A stretch of DNA of 64,000 nt, taken from the NCBI GenBank assembly GCA_037576195.1, contig CM075102.1, forward strand, positions 28,950,745 to 29,014,744. Direction: 5' to 3'. The translations under genes were made by a program, and so were the position numbers. This document shows positions 48,001 through 60,775 of this stretch, piece by piece (position 1 is the first letter of the stretch; each line of letters begins with the position of its first letter). The DNA comes from Phytoseiulus persimilis (taxonomy: Eukaryota; Arthropoda; Arachnida; Mesostigmata; Phytoseiidae). A model generated the notes under the pieces. That model saw nothing but the letters and a program-made list of their open reading frames with translations, had not been told where the DNA came from and searched no databases.

Positions 48001-48830
48001 TCCGATTTTAGAGCTGAGTATGACGCTTCGAGACGCGCGTCTAGAGAAGAGGAACCTTGCTATGCAAGCAAGCTATCGAGTAGAATTCTACAAGTTTCTT
48101 CTTGTTGTGAGCCAGAAGCTATTCGGGACAACTCTTTTATCAGCTCAAGGTCACCGTCGCAAGGACATCTGCCATGGTCATCAAGTGGACAGCCGTCTGC
48201 CGCACAGAAGGGAAACTGCGGTCTCCAAGGCATTTCTATCTCGATACTGTCGCTAAGCAGTTGACTGTCACAAATACATAATATGGAAGCGTTTCTCTTC
48301 GCGTCTCTCTCTGCTCGGATATCTGCATATCGCTCTGCCCGATGGTTTGGACATCGTGAACGCCCGCCGCAATATGTTCGCTTGGTCTACGTGAGCGAGA
48401 GAAAGGAAACATTCTCGTTCGTAACCATGATTGATACATCGGACGCTCCGTCATGCAGGAAGTGAGCGAGTGACGGAAATATCCTCCAATGACGACCCCG
48501 CTGCGGGGCTCGGATTCGCGTACCGCATCAAGGCCGTGCACTGGGCTAGGCGCAGGAGTGGAGTGGGGTCTGCTATTCTCGCACACTACACGCAAAACTG
48601 TGTTTCCTGTCTCGCGTGCCGACAGTGAGACGGGAGACTTCGGTCGGCTCATCCTGGAAACCTCCGAAAGTTGGGAAGACGAAAATGGGAAAAGCTGAGA
48701 AGAAGCGCAGCTGGTGAATTTCGCCAAATCTTTGTGGCTTGGCAGCAGACAGCACTCTTCCCATCTCTCCTCGAAACTCTCCGCCAACGGGGTTCGACTG
48801 TGTGCGAGGGAAGTAACAAATAATAGTCGC
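39030..48830. other. Gene-poor region, no supported gene
   Basis: No conserved host protein, RNA gene or matched exon chain is recognisable in either orientation. ORFs are short and scattered, as expected for decayed sequence. A possible CCHC-like fragment lies on the plus strand near 46,779-46,830 (KCINCRGTGTAEF), perhaps retrotransposon gag debris belonging with the BEL/Pao remnant downstream, but it is too weak to annotate alone. Confidence 0.4.
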
Positions 48831-48834
48831 GTTC

Positions 48835-49402
48835 GTGGGTCATGGGCGAGACGAGAGAGTGAAGCAAATGGATCCTTCCGAGAAGTCTTTCCTCCAGACC
48901 TCTGTCTGGGCTTACGGTTCTCTCGACAACCAAACTCACCGAACAACCCGTGAGTGGTGGAAACCTTGGGAGACCAAATGGGGGTCAGACGGGAGACCTG
49001 AGAAACTGTCAGCTTGGCGTCCGATGCCGGAAACTGAAGTGATGGAGAGCAGAAGTCGAGGACACGAATCTCTGCAGCACTCAGCTTCCTGGAGGTTCTC
49101 CGTATCTCCTGGACTCAGCTCGTCACTTCCTATCAACATTCTCGCTCAGGTTTTCATGGACGAGTGGAAGCAAAAAGCAGCGGAGACAAGAGAAATCCTG
49201 AAGGGTGGAACGCGACCCCATCATGGAACGCGAAGAGAGTTGGAGCAAGCCGATGTTCCCGAGAATACATTTATTCACACGTTACCTGGTGCGCGGCTAC
49301 CACAATAAGCTCTGCATCACCCCCGGACGCCACACACAAAACGACGAATGTATATGCACGTTTTGTGGAGAGGGATGTCCCCGCTATCATGCTTTGTTAT
49401 AA
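48835..49402 (+). mobile_element. Degenerate BEL/Pao-type LTR retrotransposon fragment (pol 3' part, integrase N-terminus)
   Basis: Two plus-strand reading frames carry recognisable pieces. The first (48,835-49,308) has REWWKPWETKW, EKLSAWRPMPE and VFMDEWKQKAAE, resembling the region between RNase H and integrase in BEL/Pao polyproteins. The second (49,205-49,402) has LFTRYLVRGYHNKLC followed by GRHTQNDECICTFC, resembling the His/Cys zinc-binding start of BEL/Pao integrase. It lacks some zinc ligands and reaches a stop soon after. The two frames overlap, so at least one frameshift is present. Neither reverse transcriptase nor the integrase catalytic core is visible, and I identified no LTRs. 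It is a dead copy. Confidence 0.55.
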
Positions 49403-49439
49403 GAATCGAGACCGAGACTCGAAGAACTCGGTGAACTAA

Positions 49440-52400
49440 GTTCTATCATGTTGTATACATGCAATAGATTATTTTAATCAAACATTCTTGCTCATGCAAT
49501 GGCCCACAAATAATAAACGGGAGTTCGCGAATAATTTCGACTCACGACGACAGTCGCTCAAGAGACGCATGGACGATGGCAAGAAACAGCTTCATCCCAT
49601 CGATGGAACAGGTCATGTTCAGTAACCCTGCCGCCCCAGTGGAGACCTCCCCGAAAGCCAAGCTGATATTCACTGGACAGGGGAAGAAAGCGTTCATCGG
49701 GAGCAGAGTCGGCGGCGAACAGATAAAAATATTTGAGAGTTTTTCATGGGAAAAAGTATCCGGAGGTGGTGACGGATCGCGGCGCGGAGAGCAGGCACAA
49801 TTGTCATCAGAAGAGAGTTTCCTGAAGTTCGCGCGGTCGCTTCAGAGTTTGTGCCCGTTGCGTTTCCCACAAGTCCTCCAACGCAATCTCTTCTTCTGCC
49901 ACTGTGATTCAGAAGAGAGATTCCATGGGCTTACGAACCCGGCTCGTGTTTTTCCTTCCCTGAATGCTCACTCCTTCCCTCCAGAGCTTGTAACGGAACG
50001 CATCCTCTGATCTGATGCGTATTTTGTCAACCGGAACCGGGTCCTAGTTCCCAATGGCGTTTATTGCAGTGTTGCGAGTCGACCTCGCATGCACGAGATT
50101 GCTGCCGCTGCTTCAAGGACAGTTTTCAAAATATCAAAGGGGGCTCCGGCGAACGCGCCCGCTCTGAGCTCTCATCTTTTGGTAGGTGACTTCGCAACAC
50201 TCGGAGCTTTCGCGGGCTGCGCTGTAGCTGTGTGTCACGTAAACGTTCGTTTGAGGAAGGAAGAGCGGAGAAAACCAGAGCACAAGATGAGTTCCCGAGA
50301 GAAACGGGGAAAAAGAACTGAAACTGAGAACACTGGAAAACTGTACCTCTCAGTTAGTTTCGTCCTCGATACCAAAGAGGTGGCTGAGTGCGTCGCCAGC
50401 CAGAAACAAAATAATTCTCTCCACGGACTTGTGGTTGACCAGCAGAGCCGATGACCTCCCTAATGCCTGAACACCCGAAAGAGTTCACCTGATGGAAGGT
50501 TTCCTCGCTGCCCATATGAGCCATCCGTTCGGCTCATCGGGGATACGGTCATTGGCGGAATCGACTCGAAAGTCTTACATCCGGCCTCCTATCCTTGTTA
50601 ATTCTCAGTTCAGGACGCGCGAGAAGGAATCATCATCGGTCTCTGACATCTTAACCGAAATATTCGAGATTGTGTTTCGTGGTCATAATCGGAGCCCTGG
50701 GTCCTTGAACACTCGACCATCGGTGCTAATAGGCAGAGCCGGCATGACCCTAGGCTAAACGGTGCCCGGGGCGAACGGTTCTCGAGGTGCCCCTTGTGTC
50801 AAGATGATAGTTTTCCTTCATAAACGCGGAGAACCGCACATTGGCGCGTACTGAGCTTTCAGAGTCGCGAGCCCGAATATGCAAGCGATGCGTCGATTTT
50901 CTCTGCCACTTCCTTTGCCAAGGAAATCATCGCTAGCGAGCTCGGGAGCTCATCTGACATTGATGATCGCGGGGAGGTTCTGGTCAGTCTGAATTCTGAT
51001 AATCTTCCTCTCTCGAGAATCGCTCTTCGCTCTCGTCATCAGAGAAGGTAGTGCTCTCGAAATGCAACATCGGTCTCACGGCTCTCAGCCATGCCCCTGG
51101 CAGTGAGCATCTTGTACCAGCCTCCAAAACACTTCCTTGGAACGGAATCATGAGCCCCAGACATGACTAAATCCTGAAATAATTGTTCTTCCACTCGCCA
51201 TGCTTCCGCTGACGATGTTGATTTGAAACGAAATGTCGTATGCCACCGCCGACGAGACCTAGAACTCGAAGCTTCAGAGTTGTTTCGCCAAACATGTACC
51301 GTCGTGCCAGCAGTCGTCCCAAGGGGTGTTGGCAACTTGGAGGAGGGCCTCTTGGGGCTCTGCAATTTGCTATCGGAGAGCCTTCACGCCATCGACTCGG
51401 CCTTACAAACGAGTCGTGCAAAATGATTCTGTTGGATCTCTGGAATGACTCTGTTCACGTTTCCCGACTTGCGGCTGATTCTGCAACACGCCGCAGAGGG
51501 TACCGTTGACGACGCAGCCTCAGAGATCTCCCAGTTCAGCTAGTGACAGCCAAAGCACGAAACCTGCCCCAACCTTCATGCTGAGGACTCGTTCCTGCGT
51601 CTTCCTTACATGTTGTCTCCATCATCGTGGACCTGGCCGCTGCAGTCCTCGGCGCTGATCTCGAGAGTTTCGAACGGAGCCTGGGAGAGATCCTCTCCAC
51701 TTGAGCCGGTTTCACTCCTAGAACACAGAAATTGCTTTTTTTTCTACCTGTAAGCTGTCAGCACCGAATCTCGGAGCATAGCTTCTCGGGATGGGAGTTA
51801 TCAAGGGAACAGTCGAGCATCGCGGGGTCATATTTGGCGAACATCGGCGGAGCGAGAATGTTCTGCGGAGTGAGCTGAGATCGACTCGTGTTAAACAGTC
51901 TCGCAACAATAATGATTCGCAGAAACTTCAGGGACGAAACGCACCAGATGTTCACGCGCAAGAAGTTTCCCGGCTTCTCAGGATCTCGCTCATGTTGTTC
52001 TATCTGTTGAAGCTTTCGATAGCTGCAGCTGAAATCCTGGGGGAGGATTTCGAGAACATTCGGCAGCGAGAGCACAAAAATCTGTAAATTTCGTCCGAGT
52101 ATCGACATCAGTCACTTTCGTGTAGACAGGAAACAAAATTCAGAGAGAAATGCCGCCTGCTTCCGCCCAGCGGGAACTCGGAGTCTCCGATGATCGAAAG
52201 CAGCAAGTCGGCAGATGAGGAGTTCAACACTTCAAAACATCGAGGGGACTGTCAGGGATACCGAACAACTCAGGAACACTGACTGCGATGTGCTCGACAT
52301 CAGAGGACGCATCACCAGCGGGAGAATCGGCCTTCAATGTTGGAGACAGATGTCATTTTTCAACTTCATCGATCACACTCTAAACCCTCGCGTCCTTGAC

Positions 52401-52600
52401 ACTGGGTCGCAAAAACCGACTGAGCGTTTTCGGAAATCTCTAATTCATCCTTGACGCTTCTTCTATCACGATTTTGCGCCCATGGGAGCTCATCTTGATT
52501 CATTTCCGCACTCGATTGCCGAAAGTCGAAAAGTCGAGTAAGCGAGAATCGTGGTATCGAATTTTGACTTCAGCCCATCAGAGCTCTAAGATAGGAATCG
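49440..52600. other. Gene-poor region, nothing recognised
   Basis: The stretch starts with a short AT-rich segment after the retroelement fragment. It holds unconnected ORFs (for example plus 49,576-50,010 and 50,089-50,454) with no family resemblance, signal peptide or splice-matched partner. Confidence 0.35.
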
Positions 52601-52689
52601 TACGTCTGCTGAGTTTTGTCTCTTCCCTCAAGTATGAGACAGCGGAGGGAGCAGACGTCCCTGAGACGCCGCCTACGAAGCCAACAGGA

Positions 52690-52995
52690 ACCATCATCTT
52701 CGTTCGACTGTGTCTCCGATTACGTCTGCAACCGAAACCCGGATACTGTCTCTCTTTGCAGTGTTTTCATGAGGGCGGCCATTCCGAACCGGCGGACGAC
52801 TCCGAAGCTCGGTGCCGCGTCGACAACCAGCGTCGGCGTCCCGCGAATGCAGCGCCCAGGACGACCGTCCTGCTCAAGCCCCACCTGGAGCCGGCTGTTC
52901 TCATGGTAAACAACCAAAGGGTTCCTCTCTTCGCAATCCTCGAGGAAAAGGCGAGCTTGGTGGTGAGAGCCCTCGGTCAGTATCACTGCGATTGA
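52690..52995 (+). mobile_element. Degenerate BEL/Pao-type fragment: gag zinc-knuckle and aspartic-protease region
   Basis: The plus-strand frame ending at 52,995 shows a CFHEGGHSE segment followed by EARCRVDN, resembling the CCHC knuckle of BEL/Pao gag. It then has LKPHLEPAVLMVNNQRVPLFAILEEKASLVV, here cited as two parts around the NNQRVPLFAI core, which is the position of the BEL/Pao retropepsin. The expected catalytic Asp-Glu-Gly/Asp-Thr-Gly triplet is replaced by EEK, so the protease would be inactive. No reverse transcriptase follows before the strand changes. It lies downstream of the integrase-like fragment at 49.3 kb in the same orientation, so the two cannot be one collinear element and are probably two insertions. 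Confidence 0.45.
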
Positions 52996-53330
52996 AGACC
53001 AACAATTAGGGAAATGCACTCTTTCACGAGGTTTTCAACGCAGAAAAGCCAAGTCAAGTAAGTCAGGAATTTCCTTTTGGTCATATCTCGTTAAAAAATG
53101 CCAACGTCGATTCTGGGAATTCTTTTGGTGAGCTCTCTTGCAACTCACTCTAGAGTCTGGAGCATATCAGACTTCGAAGCTTTTCCATCTCGGAGGGATC
53201 GATCTAAATGATCCCAGAGTAGCTCTTTCGAGGGGGGAGAAGATCATTTATTCGGATTCTTTGCTGTAGCCGGGGTGGTTTGATCGCTTCCGGTTTTACT
53301 AGACGCAGCTCATCATTCGTTTCATCAGCA

Positions 53331-53368
53331 GGTGGCGTTAGCATCGCGCCTAAATTAGGCACGCCACC
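53331..53368. repeat. Nested inverted repeat (hairpin)
   Basis: Outer arms GGTGGCGT (53,331-53,338) and ACGCCACC (53,361-53,368) are perfect complements. Inside, GCCTAA (53,348-53,353) pairs with TTAGGC (53,355-53,360) around a single A. The left side has an unpaired stretch of 9 bases. It could form a bulged hairpin. It lies about 340 bases past the BEL/Pao-like protease fragment. Confidence 0.7.
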
Positions 53369-55318
53369 TTGACCAGACTCAACGTCTGCTACGCCACGAG
53401 GGCTCTCACATCGAGGGTTTGAAGGTTTTCAGCGGAGACTCCGAGCTCGTAACTCTGTAGAGAAATCCTCTTCACAATGAACCAGTGGCTCACGTCACGC
53501 GAAATGAGTGTTGTTGGCAGACTCTGACGGAGCCTGGTGACCCTGACTCACATCTCCGTTCTCGCAGGCCACACTGGAGGCGGTTCCCTTCGTAACGATC
53601 ATACCAACCGTAACCGGATGTTGGGAATTCACGCGGTGGAAAATATCTGGAATCGCGGACAAGGGGCACTGAAAATCACCAAGGAGGGCACTTGAAGCAC
53701 GGAAATCAGAAGGAGAAAGACGACGACCAACGACGACAACGTATTCCATCTGTAAGGATCACCACAAGGGTGGCACTCTGCAAATGATGTACGGGCTGGT
53801 AAAGTATTGTTCTGTTTCTCCCACTGCTCATTCATTCGTGGAACATGGTCTGATTCAGGACTCGGTTCCAGCGATTCAAAGTTGGAAGGATGGCGTGTTA
53901 TTTTTTCTTCATCGTGGGATCACGCCAGTCCACTTCCGAGGTTCCAAGGAGGAAAGCTGGATATTCGGGTAAAAAAAAGAGTAGTCGAATCGACACGACG
54001 ACTGCATGGCCAGGTAGTTTGGATCAAGTGGAGAAATTCCCGCCATCGGATAACTTCCCTGATTTGGCATCTCTGAGAAGATAGAGAGAGGGAACGCATC
54101 GAGGTTGAGATCAAGGAAGAGATAGCGCGTTGATGAAATTGAAATATTTCGTCCCAAGTTTCCGATGCTTGCGGAACCCAAGCATTGTTCAGGTTCAGTG
54201 GCATGGTGCACAATAAGCGTGGCCAAAGTGTACGAACTGCGTTGGAACTCATTATCAACTCAACACATCGATGCCATTAACGTCCAGTCTCACACAGGCG
54301 AGGCGCTTGAGGATGGCGGCAGAGCGAGAGATATATAGCACTCGACGGTGCGGCAAGCCTAATGGTGGGTGGTTTCAGCTTGGCTGCGGCTAGCCTCCGG
54401 CCCAACACTCGAACCCTCGCTGGAAGGACGTAGGCCTCAGTTGCGAAAAGCTCATAATATCGCAGAGAAGGACGTTCTCCATAAAGGCTGCCCATGGGCG
54501 CGTGACGAAATAGGGGTATGTCACCTGCATCCAGGTGAGCTACCGCGATAGGTTACCCTGTTCCTTCGAGAAATGACAAAGGTCGTGCGCCAGCGCTCGA
54601 GATGGCCTTAGCAGGATGCGTTACATTATGGAGCCGATAGCCGAGTCGGCAAGATTCCTGAATCTCTCCGAGGTGGTGAAAGTCGTCTCGATGATTCGGG
54701 CGGGGCATTCCAACTTCATGATCAACCCGGAGCTTCCTTCAAAGTATGTGGGGATGTAGACAAGTTGGGCTCCCAGATTCCCAGGCATGTGCTCACATCT
54801 TGAGATTGAGACTGTTTCGTCTCGTCTCAAACTGTTCGAAGTCCAGGGCGTGAACGTAGACGGCGTCCAGCCACCTCCCCAACTTGTCAAAACTCACAGC
54901 AGGTTTTGGAGGCAGCGCTAGTCCCGGAAAAACTCTTTCGACGCTCCTTGCATGCAAATCTGTCTACGGAAAAACTTTGCGGAGCTCCTCCGAACTCCGT
55001 GAGCGATGCAAGCTATGCATACCATCCGCGGAAACAGAACTTGATGGCTATCCGCGTGCTGCATCCCTCGTGGAGAGTAACACCTTTTCGCGCTTCATCT
55101 CATCGTATCCGGAGAGGTACATGGCAATGACGACGACTTGAGCGACTGTCTCATGATTGGTTCTATCCACGACCCTTTACATTCCACGCTTCATCAATAT
55201 GAACTCATATTTTCAATCACCGATCGACTCCCGGATAATTTCAACAGCACCATCGTTTCTTCTCTCAAGTACGTTTTTCGCTATGTAGATTGGTGCGGAA
55301 CGGACTGTTCTGTTCGTT

Positions 55319-55579
55319 TCACCATGAACTCTCGGAACGCCAAGTGTTGGGGCTTGGGCAGAAGACGACGACTTGAGCTACAATCTGACGGAACACCATG
55401 CAAAACTCAATTCTTTGCTTTTGCTTGTTCACGAATGCGACAGTAGGCCAACTCGTGGTTGGGTGGGCCCGTCGAGTGGCGCCCTTAACGTGCTGCTGGA
55501 AAAAAACTATTTCTGCGAGTCCCTCGCTTCTCTGAATCCAACGATGCTTGGAGTTCTTTGGGAGATTCATATGGATCAT
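55319..55579 (-). mobile_element. Doubtful gypsy-like reverse-transcriptase scrap
   Basis: A minus-strand ORF contains TTSWPTVAFVNKQKQRIEFC followed by a short MVFRQ segment. Its spacing resembles the early block of Ty3/gypsy reverse transcriptases (W-x-S/T-x-V ... V-x-K-K ... F-C-V-D-Y-R). The following blocks, including the catalytic Tyr-x-Asp-Asp, are not found downstream on that strand, and the match is short enough to be chance. Confidence 0.22.
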
Positions 55580-58500
55580 GAATTCGAGTACTGATACAGA
55601 CTCGCAGCTAAACCACTAGGCATCGCTTGATCGAACCACGAACCGAAATACCGCCTGATGAGTGCCAGTATCCTCTTAACGCTCGAGAGTACTCTGAGCG
55701 CAGTGCTGGGAAACCCCTTGGAGACTAGGTTATCCTCACAAACGACGTCTAGCTTCTGTCGGAGACAGAGTCGCGACATCGCACAACTTTTGTTTTTCCG
55801 GCTGAACCTCTCAGCCAGCCCTCAGGAGTGCACCGGAATCACATAGAGTATTGCTTCAGCAACACTCCCTATCGCCTCGCAAATCCCATTGCGGGCGGTG
55901 GGCTTGGGTCTTGAGATGGTTCAGATTCAATTCTGATATAAATTGAATCCTCTTTTTACCACTCACAACTATCTTGATAGTTCGACAAGATCAAAGTGAT
56001 CTGAATTCAGTCCGATATGTTGTTTCTCTGGACCAAGCTCAGGTAGATATCTGGAACCCGGGCTGACGACTGGCCTGTCAGTGACGAATAAATCTGGGAA
56101 ATTCGATGTTCTCTCGACAACCTGCTTTGAAGCTGCTGCGGACACTAATCTGAAGGATAGAACGGATTACTCATCCTGATGATGGTTACAGCCGTATTGA
56201 TATTGGGGATCGTCAGAGTATCTCATGCAGTTCAAGAGGTTTTCCCAGCTCGGTTTATCCATAAAAACTGGCCCAAAAGGTTTCTTGCGGCCTCGCGATT
56301 TCGGCTCGGTTCAAGCTTGTACGACTCCTCCACCGCACCAGCGCTGCAGGAGCAGGTGATGGAGGAATCCATGTAATCATCCGATAGTGGAAATTTGGAA
56401 CTCCGGAAGACTTCATAGAAGCATGGACAAAGCTTCCTTCCGCGGATTCAATCCTGGGGGCAAACACTGTTGATGATCCGTGAGCCTGCAAACCTCATCA
56501 TGAGGTTTCAATAGAACTGTCAGTGATGATCTGAATAATTTCCATATCGAAGCCATCCACCTGAGTGGTGTTGAGGATCATGTGTCGGTCGAAGTCGATG
56601 ATCAAGCACATATCACATGCATGTAGTCATGACTTCGGAAAGTCCTCGACCACGCTCAAGAAGGCTGTGAAACGGAAGTGGATTCCTCTCAGAAACTGAA
56701 TCATCATAGCACATTGTTCAATGAGGCACTGTTGGGCGAACGTCTGACTTCGATGCGAGGAGCGAACGATCAAGGCTGCTTGGTGCCATGGGACCGGATA
56801 TCATAGCAGAGCTGTACGAGTGGATTAGGCCCGGAATCAGATCGCCCCGGATGAGAGGACGAGGCAGCGCCTCTCTCCATGATTTGCATACTATTATAGA
56901 AGGAACAACAGAGACAGCCACAGATTCATTCTCCGGACGCGATGAAACCTCTTGGGGAGAGGGGGAATAACCACTTCACACACCAGCTCGACACTTGTTC
57001 CATCCGAGACTGAGTGTTTCAATCGACAAAGGACGCGAGTTTTTCAGCAGTTGCCGAAATCATGAGCCGTCGTTGTTAATTTGTGAAATTCGACTGGTGC
57101 AACGAGTCACGTGCACATGCTCTCGGTCCCCTGCCGGCGGACGAGGCGCGGCCTGAAAGTCTTGCAGCAGAGGAGGAAGCTAATTAATTTGATGCGCACT
57201 TTATGCGCTGTTGTGTACCGTCGTATGCGTGTTTCGGCACGATTGAGGCCCGTGTTGAAACATTCGCACGGAGAACTGCCGCTATCATCACAATAAACGG
57301 CGGAAGATCGCACGCGGCGACCTGTGTCTTTAAATTAAAAACGAACAAATCGGGGCGAGGCTCCGAGAGTGTCGAGGCCCGATTCGTAACCTCATAATTA
57401 ACTCCTTCGGGATCATGGAACTTTTCGTTTCGCGCTTCGCATCTCCATCTTTTACGGAAGATATAATCCATTAACCAAAACCGTTGAAAACCGTCGTCTT
57501 GGTCGGCGGCATGTTTTTAGAAGAGAGGGAGATCGTCACGAACGGAAAATCAATGGAATCCGTCTGGGAAAGATTAGTTGCTGAATTTCGATCCGCTCCG
57601 GTCTGCGCTCTCACTCTCCGCCTCTGTCACCGGGTTCCACACCAGACCGTCGCTATCTATATCGGATAGCGGGCACGTTGTGTTTGGAGTATTCGGACGG
57701 ATTTTCGGAGTTCCCGTTTTTGGATTCCTGGAGTCCCCGGAGAAATCAATTTCCTCGGCAAGCTGACGTCGCCACAGTTTTCCTAGTTCGCCGTTCGTAG
57801 GCATCATCTCGCGTCACCGAAATCGTTTCTATTCTGCCTCGAAGCTCTCAGCGGCGTTGTAAACCCATGCAGTATTCCAGCCGAAAGCGAGAAGAATGTC
57901 AATATTTTCTCCTTTTAGTATTGAGCTCTGTTTGTCTAAGCAGTAGCAGCAGGACCGCCACCGGCAGGCAGCGCACTCGCGAGCGAGCGTTTGTGCTCTC
58001 TTCTCACCGAATGAAATATACATGGATCGTATCCAAATCCGAAAAGAGCCGATTCTCTCGACTACGGAACTCGTTTCCTTTGTTTCGTCAGGAAATGGGC
58101 TCAGAGCTCCGGCTCATGGCTGTGCTTCAGGCGCGTAGCTCATATATATTTCATCGACGGAGCATAGATATTCGTTTCCAGAAGACTGAGAGCCTTCTTA
58201 CCTTCTTTCTCTTGAGCTCGAGCGTAATCCGAGGGCTCTGTGATCAATCTGACGCATAAGGATATCATTTGTTTTTCGTTCTCGACGATCTCCCCCTGTT
58301 CCGAAGGCCGCAACTCGTAAACGGTCATCTTTGGAGAGTGCCCACTCTCAAGTAGCCAGGAAACGGATCACCGATTCATCCGCCAATGCCGGAAGTCATT
58401 CAAATGGTTTCAACGTGTTTCGAGAACGGTTGATTGGAGTACTCTATTCGCATAAATCCGGCAGAGTTGAATCTGTCAGGTTGTGACACACTTGCTTCCC

Positions 58501-60775
58501 TCATTTCCTCAATCGTCTCCAGTCGGGGCGAGTACACACGGGTCTCGAATCTTCTTTCACTGTTCCCTCCACTGAGTTTTTTCCGTCCATCTCATTCCAT
58601 TCCGACTACCACAGCATCCTGCGATATTTTTCGCTCTTTTATCGTACCCGTTTTCGGATGATCGGTCGTCGTTTGTGGAGCGAAACCCTCCCGGACACCG
58701 AGGCGCCGCGCTAGTCTTCCGACGGCCTCGGAGTCATCATCTTTGGGGAAAATGCACAAATCTTCGGAAGATTGTCGCGGCTGCTTCATCCGTTCCTTTT
58801 CATTCTACACCCAAGCGACCGAGCTGCCGCCCTTCCTGTCGCCCTGTATCATTGCTGCTCAGACCCGAGTCTTCGGGAGACCTTGCGAGTCCCTCCCGCG
58901 ATTCGGGATACCTTGGTTGCGAACGTGGAACTCACTTCTTTGTTGTGACGTTCCATTCCAGGTGCTCTCTATTTGTTCTACTGCTGAGCGCTCAAGGCCA
59001 GGGGGAGATGGCGCGATGCGCCGTCTCGCTCGTTTCAAAGCAACCATGTGACGGAAAATATCAGTTGCTCACAGTGACTGGATCGAAGATGTCTGCTCTC
59101 GGCTCTTTGTAATGAATGCTTGTCGGGCAGAGCGCGGCCAACCGTTTGTCCGATCGATCGATCCGAATCATCCATTTAGTACGTACATACCTGAGACCAG
59201 CAAGAGCATCTGCGGATGGAAGACCTCGGCTCGATACCCTCAGCGACTTCGATTTCTATCTTTGCGCACGTACCTGTTGCTCTTTACGGCGAACGTAATA
59301 AATGTACCACCACCATCACAGCAAGGCCAACAACAACGAGGACATCGTAAACAAGACCAACAACGGACCTATCGTAGTCGAAGTACGTGACTCAGGTGGA
59401 ATCTCAGTGTGTCTCAACTAGCTGTTGGGACCTACACGCAGGGACAACTACTAACGGGTCGCGGCGACGCTCTCTCTCTCGACAAGAATTACTATTCCTT
59501 TCCTGACGCCGTTCCGGTGAATCGGATTACTTGTTATTGAATTTGGATGGATGAAGTTAAACGTTGGAAGTGTATTGGTGGCTTCGAGAGAAGTTGGTCA
59601 CGTCACAAATTTTACGCACGCCGAGAAGTCTGTCTATGGAGGACCTCTGCAGCGATCGTGTCTCCAGGTGGTTCGCCGCGCTCGGCCGAGAATCTGATTC
59701 CTGTAGGAATGGTCCGGGCCAAGCCGACTTCTATGGTTGCGGATTGAGCGCCGGCTTATGTTGGATATCAAGCGACGAGCTCAGACCGATGTTTCGCGTG
59801 AAATACTCTGCTCTGAGCCCTCCTCTGAATTGACGCGGACAAAGCCGAATCGGGAGGCTTAGATCGATATGTGTCGACTCACGTTTGGGGGAGCCGGGGT
59901 CAGCAGAAGCCCTTGGGGGATCCCTCCTTGAGGCTCCTCGGAGACCTCTTATTTTTTGAGGCGCATCACTTGCCTCCATCTCGCTCGCAGTGCGTTCCAC
60001 TTACCAGGAGGACGAGGAGGACCGCATCCACCCGTCAAAAATGGGGACTCTGAAGCTGGAGTTCACCGGTGCGAAATCAAGAAAAACGACATCGCTACTA
60101 CTCCCTCCAATTCGCCAGCTCGGAGCACATACTTTCTTAACCCCACTTCTGTCTTCCATCCTCGAGAACTGAGCCTCGAGGGAGGGACCGAGAGCGGAGC
60201 TGCGCGCAGCTTCTAATAACTCTGTTTCAGGCTCTCCCTTCGGCTCGCTCTCTTCCTATCTTGTCATCTCGTTCGAGAGAATCCCTGGACGTAATCGGTT
60301 TACGACCTTACGCGTTTGTCCACAGAATCCGAGGACCAAAACTCGCAGCAGGACACGTCTCTCGCGCACGGTAAGGATTCGCAAACCATGCTTTTGTTCA
60401 AGGCATAATTTTTCTTCTCGACCATGAGCGAACGTCGCCTCGTGAAACGGAGATGTTTCGTCCACCTTCCGATCAACAACCCGCAGGTAACGGAGCTTTT
60501 CTCGTCGACGAGGAATGGCGAGGAACGAGCTGACGCCGAGAATCGTGGTCATCGACTAGGACTCGGGGAGGGACGGCGAAACGTTTTGCGTGCTTCAAGG
60601 CTTTTCCCCACGCATCCCCTGACGCAAGGATCATCCCCAGATTCGTAACTCGTTGGATCTTGACTCGGAGAGATCCGAGTAACAAATTTCCTCGAGATAT
60701 CCGAGGTCGAAAGCAAGCCGACATTACTCCCTCCACGGATCGCTTCAAGTGACAATCGTACGCGTTCGGTTGGTT

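Larger units (their letters stand above)
53000..60770. other. Gene-poor region, no supported host gene
   Basis: Apart from the hairpin at 53.3 kb and the doubtful reverse-transcriptase scrap, I recognise nothing. ORFs at 57-59 kb (for example minus 57,184-57,471 and plus 58,743-59,051) have no domain, no signal peptide and no splice partners. Confidence 0.35.

Noticed and set aside
48236-48946. 236-codon minus-strand ORF
   Set aside because: Partly antisense to the BEL/Pao-like fragment, and it has no recognisable motif of its own.
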